This document shows, piece after piece, positions 33,069 through 37,045 of a DNA stretch of 37,045 nucleotides; the stretch's first letter is position 1, and each line of letters opens with the position of its first letter. The stretch is from positions 134,831 to 171,875 of the forward strand of contig LXQE01000156.1 of the NCBI GenBank assembly GCA_003326195.1. The letters are read 5' to 3'. The notes beneath the pieces were generated by a model. That model did no database searches. It was given only the letters and a program-made list of their open reading frames with translations, and was not told the DNA's origin. The stretch comes from Nostoc punctiforme NIES-2108 (GTDB lineage: Bacteria; Cyanobacteriota; Cyanobacteriia; Cyanobacteriales; Nostocaceae). Made by a program: the position numbers and the translations under genes.

Positions 33069-33101
33069 GGTTTTGTCACTATATAGATACTGGAGTGCGA
33101 A

Positions 33102-35246
33102 ATGAAATACCAAGTTGTTACACAACATAGTGAAGAAGATTGTGGAGCGGCTTGTCTTGCTTCCATTGCCAAACATTATCAGCGCAACTTTACACTAAAT
33201 CACATCCGGGAAGCGGTAGGCACTGGTCAATTAGGAACAACATTGTTAGGACTGAGGCGGGGAGCTGAGGCGCTTGGTTTTAATGCACGCTCTGTCAGAG
33301 CATCTAATGAAATATTAGATCGGATGAACCAAGCGCCACTACCAGCAATTATTCACTGGAGAGGTACTCACTGGGTTGTTTTGTATGGTCAAAAAGGTAA
33401 GAAATATATAGTTGCTGACCCCGCCGTTGATATCCGTTATGTCTCTAAAAAAGAGTTAATGGAGGGTTGGTCAGATAAAGTGATGCTTTTACTAGAGCCA
33501 GATTCGGTTCGCTTTTATGCTCAACCTGATGATAAAATAGACGGCTTTGGGCGCTTTATGCGGCGTGTATTGCCTTATCAAGGCATACTATTCGAGGCTT
33601 TTTTGTGCTCCCTACTTATCGGTCTGCTTTCATTAACTTCTCCATTCCTAATCCAAATTCTGACAGATGATGTACTAGTTCGGGGTGACACCCAGCTTCT
33701 TGCTGCTGTAATTATTGCCGTTGTGGTGATGAATCTTGTGTCAAGTAGTTTAAAACTAGTTCAATATAACCTGATTGCCCATTTTGCCCAACGGCTTGAG
33801 TTAGGATTAATTTTAGAATTTGCTAGGACAATCCTGCGGTTGCCTTTGACTTACTATGAATCGCGTCGTAGTGGCGAGATTGTGAGCAGATTGCAAGATA
33901 TTCAACAAATTAATCAACTAATTTCTCAAGCAATTATTAGTTTACCAAGCCAATTATTGATTGCAGCAGTTTCTTTAAGTTTCATGCTGTTCTATAGCTG
34001 GAAACTTACCTTAGTTGGTGTGATTATTGCGATTGTAATGAGTTTGTCTACGATTGTTTTTCTGCCTACACTTCAACAAAAAATTAGAAGTGTATTAGTC
34101 TTAGATGCAGAAAACCAAGGTGTTCTTGTTGAAAGCTTTAAAGGCGCTCTGACACTCAAAACTACTACCGCCGCTCCCCAGTTTTGGGAAGAATTTCAAA
34201 ACCGATTTGGTCGTTTAGCAAATCAAACATTTCGCACAATTCAGATTGGAATTATTAACGGCATCTTCTCTAGTTTAGTTTCTAGTATTGGCAGCATTAG
34301 TCTGATTGGTTTCGGCAGCATCCTAGTTATTAACAAGGAACTCAGCATCGGTCAACTGCTGGCGTTTAACGGGATGAATGGTAATTTTTTATCATTCATT
34401 AGTACTGCGCTCAACTTTATAGATGAATTCACTCGTGCCAAAACTGCCACGCAGCGCTTAACAGAAGTTATCGATTCCACACCAGAAAATCAAGGCGATA
34501 CTAAAAAACCTTTTACGAAGATTCCTAGCAAGGCTGATATTATTTGCACAAATCTCAACTTTCACTATCCTGGGAGACTAGAGTTACTGCAAGATTTCTC
34601 CCTAACTATTCCTGGCGGTAAAGTTATTTCCCTAATTGGTACATCTGGCTGTGGTAAAAGTTCTCTTGCTAAACTGATTGCAGGATTATATACACCTAAT
34701 TCTGGTAATATTCGCATTGGTATTTATAATCTACAAGATTTAGCCCTTGATTGTTTGCGACAACAAGTCGTCCTGGTTCCGCAAGATGCTCATTTTTGGA
34801 GTCGCTCAATTATTGAAAACTTTCGCTTAGGTTCTCCTCACGTCACCTTTGAGCAAATTGTCGCTGCTTGTCAAATTGCTGAGGCAGACGATTTTATTAG
34901 TAAACTACCTGAAAAATATCAAACTGTATTAGGTGAATTTGGGTCAAATATTTCTGGTGGACAACGGCAAAGATTAGCTATAGCAAGAGCTATCCTCAAC
35001 GATCCACCAGTCCTGATTTTAGATGAATCAACGGCTGGACTAGATCCTGTGAGTGAAGTTAAAGTTTTAAATCAGTTATTATTGCATCGCCAAGGCAAAA
35101 CTACGATTCTGATTAGCCACCGTCCTAGAGTAATTGCCCGTGCTGATTGGATTGTGCTGCTAAATCAAGGTAAATTACAAATTCAGGGGACTGTGGAAGA
35201 TTTGCGTACCCAACCAGGAAACCATTTAGACTTTTTAACCCCTTAA
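33102..35246 (+). CDS. C39-peptidase ABC exporter (bacteriocin/peptide secretion, PCAT)
   Basis: 714 residues, the usual length for peptidase-containing ABC transporters. The N-terminal C39 peptidase (1 to about 140) has Q8, catalytic C14 (EDCGAACLASI), H90 (GTHWVVLYG) and D106 (VADPA), all present. Six transmembrane helices lie between about 155 and 440. The ATPase domain has Walker A GTSGCGKSS (513-521), a Q-loop segment (VVLVPQDAHFW), signature SGGQRQRLA (from 618), Walker B VLILDES (637-643) and a switch His in ILISHRPR. It should cleave the double-glycine leader of the peptide at 32347 and export it with HlyD and TolC. HetC-like exporters share this architecture, but this gene sits with its own precursor. 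The stop codon lies at the edge of a MITE-like element. Confidence 0.94.
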   Translation: MKYQVVTQHSEEDCGAACLASIAKHYQRNFTLNHIREAVGTGQLGTTLLGLRRGAEALGFNARSVRASNEILDRMNQAPLPAIIHWRGTHWVVLYGQKGKKYIVADPAVDIRYVSKKELMEGWSDKVMLLLEPDSVRFYAQPDDKIDGFGRFMRRVLPYQGILFEAFLCSLLIGLLSLTSPFLIQILTDDVLVRGDTQLLAAVIIAVVVMNLVSSSLKLVQYNLIAHFAQRLELGLILEFARTILRLPLTYYESRRSGEIVSRLQDIQQINQLISQAIISLPSQLLIAAVSLSFMLFYSWKLTLVGVIIAIVMSLSTIVFLPTLQQKIRSVLVLDAENQGVLVESFKGALTLKTTTAAPQFWEEFQNRFGRLANQTFRTIQIGIINGIFSSLVSSIGSISLIGFGSILVINKELSIGQLLAFNGMNGNFLSFISTALNFIDEFTRAKTATQRLTEVIDSTPENQGDTKKPFTKIPSKADIICTNLNFHYPGRLELLQDFSLTIPGGKVISLIGTSGCGKSSLAKLIAGLYTPNSGNIRIGIYNLQDLALDCLRQQVVLVPQDAHFWSRSIIENFRLGSPHVTFEQIVAACQIAEADDFISKLPEKYQTVLGEFGSNISGGQRQRLAIARAILNDPPVLILDESTAGLDPVSEVKVLNQLLLHRQGKTTILISHRPRVIARADWIVLLNQGKLQIQGTVEDLRTQPGNHLDFLTP

Positions 35247-35401
35247 TTAACGTGAGTCGATGAACCTCTCCCTCCCAGCCTCCCTCTCCGAAACGGAAAG
35301 GGAGGAGAAACGAAAAATTAAGCTTTTTGCTCCCCTCTCCGCGTCGAAGAGGGGCTGGGGGAGAGGTCAAATAAGACTTGTCGAACTCACGTTTAATTAA
35401 G
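35242..35401. mobile_element. MITE-like element at the 3' end of the exporter gene
   Basis: The ends are inverted: CTTAATTAACGTGAGTCGA (35242-35260) against TCGAACTCACGTTTAATTAAG (35381-35401), differing only by small gaps. The interior consists of CCTCTCCC/GGGAGAGG-type arms in two nested hairpins. There is no ORF. The exporter stop codon TAA (35244-35246) is inside the left end. Confidence 0.7.
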
Positions 35402-35555
35402 CTGATGGACTTTATAGCATTTTTCAGGTATTTAGGCCACAACTTAGACGGGCAATAGGGAGTGGTGTCAATACTGTGTAGGTTTTGCCTAAAAAATAGA
35501 AATGTGTAGCGACTATTTTAAAAGTCAAGCGTAGGCGTGGTGCGACAAAGTTTGA

Positions 35556-35807
35556 AGTACTCCAACACGATTTTGGAGTACCTCAACACGATTTCGGAGT
35601 ACCTCAACACGATTTCGGAGTACCTCAAAACGATTTTGGAGTACCTCAAAACGATTTTGGAGTACCTCAAAACGATTTTGGAGTACCTCAAAACGATTTT
35701 GGAGTACCTCAAAACGATTTTGGAGTACCTCAAAACGATTTTGGAGTACCTCAAAACGATTTTGGAGTACCCCAACACGACTTTCAAGTACTTCAACATG
35801 ACTTCGA
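35556..35807. repeat. 21-bp tandem repeat, 12 copies
   Basis: Units begin with AGTAC and are exactly 21 bp. Copies 4 to 10 (35619-35765) are identical. The outer copies 1-3 and 11-12 carry substitutions at the same few positions, for example ACACGATTTC and ACACGAC. Because 21 is a multiple of 3, one frame on each strand is open throughout, reading EYLKTIL on plus and RYSKIVL on minus. Confidence 0.95.
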
Positions 35808-35869
35808 GGTATCTGTTGCTTATATAGCAGTCCTAAATCATTTGTGAGAATTTGAGATCGTTTTAACCC

Positions 35870-35965
35870 CCCTGTAGTCCAATTACCCCCTTAATCCCCC
35901 CGATGCATTGGGGGGAAACCGGAAAATCTAGTTCCCTCCCCTTTGCAAGGGCAGGGTTAGGGTGG
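35870..35965. repeat. C/G-rich dispersed hairpin repeat
   Basis: Contains CCCCCCGATGCATTGGGGGG (about 35896-35915), a perfect stem with an 8-nt loop, within the CCCTCCCC...GGGTTAGGGT text common between Nostoc genes. It is non-coding. Confidence 0.6.
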
Positions 35966-36181
35966 AGTAAAACTGACGCGAAAAAGCAGGTGAGTAAACT
36001 ATATTCAGACCAATTTTAAAAATCAACCCAACCTACGAATATTTTTAACCGATATTGATATCCATCCTTGCTGCGAGTAAGTAGATTTAACCGTAGAGTA
36101 ATAATTAATAATTACGTAAATGCACGGAGTGCAATTTTCGGCGGAATCATCAATTAGAAATCATATTGACTTACAGTTAAA

Positions 36182-36208
36182 TCCCTGATTTATTAGAGAA
36201 ATCGGGGA
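36182..36208 (+). terminator. Hairpin with terminator-like form
   Basis: TCCCTGATTT (36182-36191) pairs with AAATCGGGGA (36199-36208), including one G-U pair, and is followed by TCTTATTG. No gene is recognised directly upstream. Confidence 0.45.
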
Positions 36209-36227
36209 TCTTATTGTTCGAGAATGA

Positions 36228-36338
36228 TTGAAGTTTGCTACAGACGAGGCAAGTCTCAAGCATTACTTTGATGAACTCAAAGATAAACCTAAACAAACTA
36301 CTATTTATCCGAAAGTTTTGGCAGCTAATTTTAGATAA
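36228..36338 (+). pseudogene. Possible coding remnant
   Basis: An open stretch of 36 codons after a TGA, without ATG, ending in TAA at 36336. The text is protein-like (ATDEASLKHYFDELKDKPKQ, then TTIYPKVLAANFR). It has no recognised family and looks like the tail of a lost gene. Confidence 0.3.
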
Positions 36339-36985
36339 CAATCTAGACCTTTTTCATTGTTTTCAATAAATAAAAGCCATCAACCTTACTTTTCAAGGAA
36401 ACAGTAAATATACTGTTGAAATTATATAAGCTAGTTGAGACTTCTAACTATTGCAGCCATAAGCGAAAATGCTATATGTCTTTTTTGTTTCTAAACCATG
36501 AATTAGATATCACAATTTCCTAAAACAGGGCTATTTGTCAGGAAAATGAGATATTTATACTGAGGGATTCATAAAAACTTATTTAATAAAATCTTTTGTA
36601 TATATATACTTGTCGTTAAGAACTATTAAGAAATCCTGATTAAAGAATATTGCAATAGCTTGATTTAGTTGCTAACGTGTGTATGACGGCAATGCTGATG
36701 AACGCTCGGATCTAGGAGAAATAAAATCTATGAGCTATACCCATTCAGCCAAGTGTCTTAGGCTTTGACGGGTTCAAAACGAGAAATTGCTGCCTCATAT
36801 AGACAACTATGAGGGATTGCAGATTAACCAAGAAATGTCTCATTGCTAAAAGCTTAGTTTCAGTTTGATTTCAATTGCAATTGATTATTTGTCTTACTTT
36901 GTGCCGACAAGTAAGTAGCTCTTGCTTGTGTGTATCGGCAATAACGAAAAGTTTGGTAAGACTTAAATTTTGGAGAATAAAACTA

Positions 36986-37045
36986 ATGGAGATTCAAGGT
37001 AAAGTTGCCCTGATTACAGGGGCTTCGCGTGGAATTGGACGAGCG
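36986..37045 (+). CDS. Short-chain dehydrogenase/reductase, N-terminus only
   Basis: Twenty codons before the window ends: MEIQGKVALITGASRGIGRA. This is the Rossmann-fold TGxxxGIG cofactor motif of classical short-chain dehydrogenases (FabG-like). GGAG about 10 nt before the ATG supports the start. Substrate cannot be judged from this portion; 3-oxoacyl-ACP reductase is one option. Confidence 0.88.
   Translation, partial: MEIQGKVALITGASRGIGRA

Larger units (their letters stand above)
32542..33101. other. Structured spacer between the precursor peptide and exporter genes
   Basis: 560 bases without a credible gene. It contains, in order, the GTAAAGACACG hairpin (32571-32597), the perfect 18-bp inverted repeat (32774-32818), and a hairpin series with a terminator directly before the exporter (32959-33068). 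A separate exporter promoter must lie here if the terminators are active. Confidence 0.6.
35402..36985. other. Gene-poor region between the exporter and SDR genes
   Basis: About 1.6 kb with a 21-bp minisatellite (35556-35807), C/G-rich hairpin repeats (35870-35965), a hairpin and coding remnant (36182-36338), and a duplicated leader-like segment before the SDR gene. I find no intact gene. The A+T content is high outside the repeats. Confidence 0.5.

Noticed and set aside
33102..35246. Exporter considered as HetC of heterocyst differentiation
   Set aside because: The architecture is shared, but the gene has an adjacent double-glycine precursor and HlyD and no heterocyst genes nearby. A generic C39 exporter is the safer call.
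35556..35807. Regular direct repeats considered as a CRISPR array
   Set aside because: The units are contiguous, with no unique spacers, and no cas genes are present. It is a minisatellite.
35518..35827. Open frames on both strands across the minisatellite taken as protein genes
   Set aside because: Openness follows from the 21-bp period. Starts are GTG or unsupported, there is no ribosome site, and both strands are equally open.

Overview
The window looks like chromosomal DNA of a heterocyst-forming, Nostoc-like cyanobacterium. The evidence is the very frequent GCGATCGC (HIP1-type) octamer, heptameric short tandem repeats between genes, many REP/MITE-like hairpin elements, an ndhA-I-G-E cluster, and families largely confined to this group (XisH/XisI, AvaK-like PRC-barrel/DUF2382 proteins, DUF1995, DUF1400 hydrolases). 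No rRNA, integrase, transposase or CRISPR array is visible. There is one tRNA, tRNA-Leu(UAG).

Layout. 1-2801 (minus): start of a chemotaxis/pilus-motility operon encoding a PatA-type regulator, CheY, CheW and the N-terminus of a methyl-accepting receptor, resembling the pil/hmp loci for motility and hormogonia. 2802-3872: a long structured spacer with a degenerate 130-bp tandem duplication, then tRNA-Leu. 3873-5829 (minus): alanine racemase and a small pentapeptide-repeat protein. 6005-11029 (plus): HNH nuclease, DHH phosphoesterase, DUF29 protein, SixA-like phosphatase and citrate synthase. 11311-15172 (plus): NDH-1 genes ndhA, ndhI, ndhG and ndhE followed by an NAD kinase, so NAD(P)H-oxidising complex genes sit with the enzyme that makes NADP. 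15342-17111 (minus): a large pentapeptide-repeat protein. 17647-21526 (plus): a secreted HExxH metalloprotease and a XisH/XisI pair. 21711-22445 (minus): DUF1995 protein. 22814-26243 (plus): three tandem AvaK-like stress proteins. 26513-29599 (plus): a Kir-type potassium channel and a secreted DUF1400 alpha/beta hydrolase.

29823-35246 is the most interesting part: a compact peptide-export locus. A HlyD-type membrane fusion protein is transcribed away from a 64-residue peptide with a double-glycine leader, and a C39-peptidase ABC exporter follows downstream. This is a candidate bacteriocin or signalling-peptide system whose precursor I do not recognise. The two plus-strand genes are separated by a perfect 18-bp inverted repeat and by a run of hairpins ending in an intrinsic terminator just before the exporter start codon. 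A MITE-like element abuts the exporter stop codon, and a 12-copy 21-bp minisatellite lies beyond it. The window ends 20 codons into a short-chain dehydrogenase gene.

I worked by eye without database searches. Family names come from recognised motifs, and exact starts are uncertain where noted.
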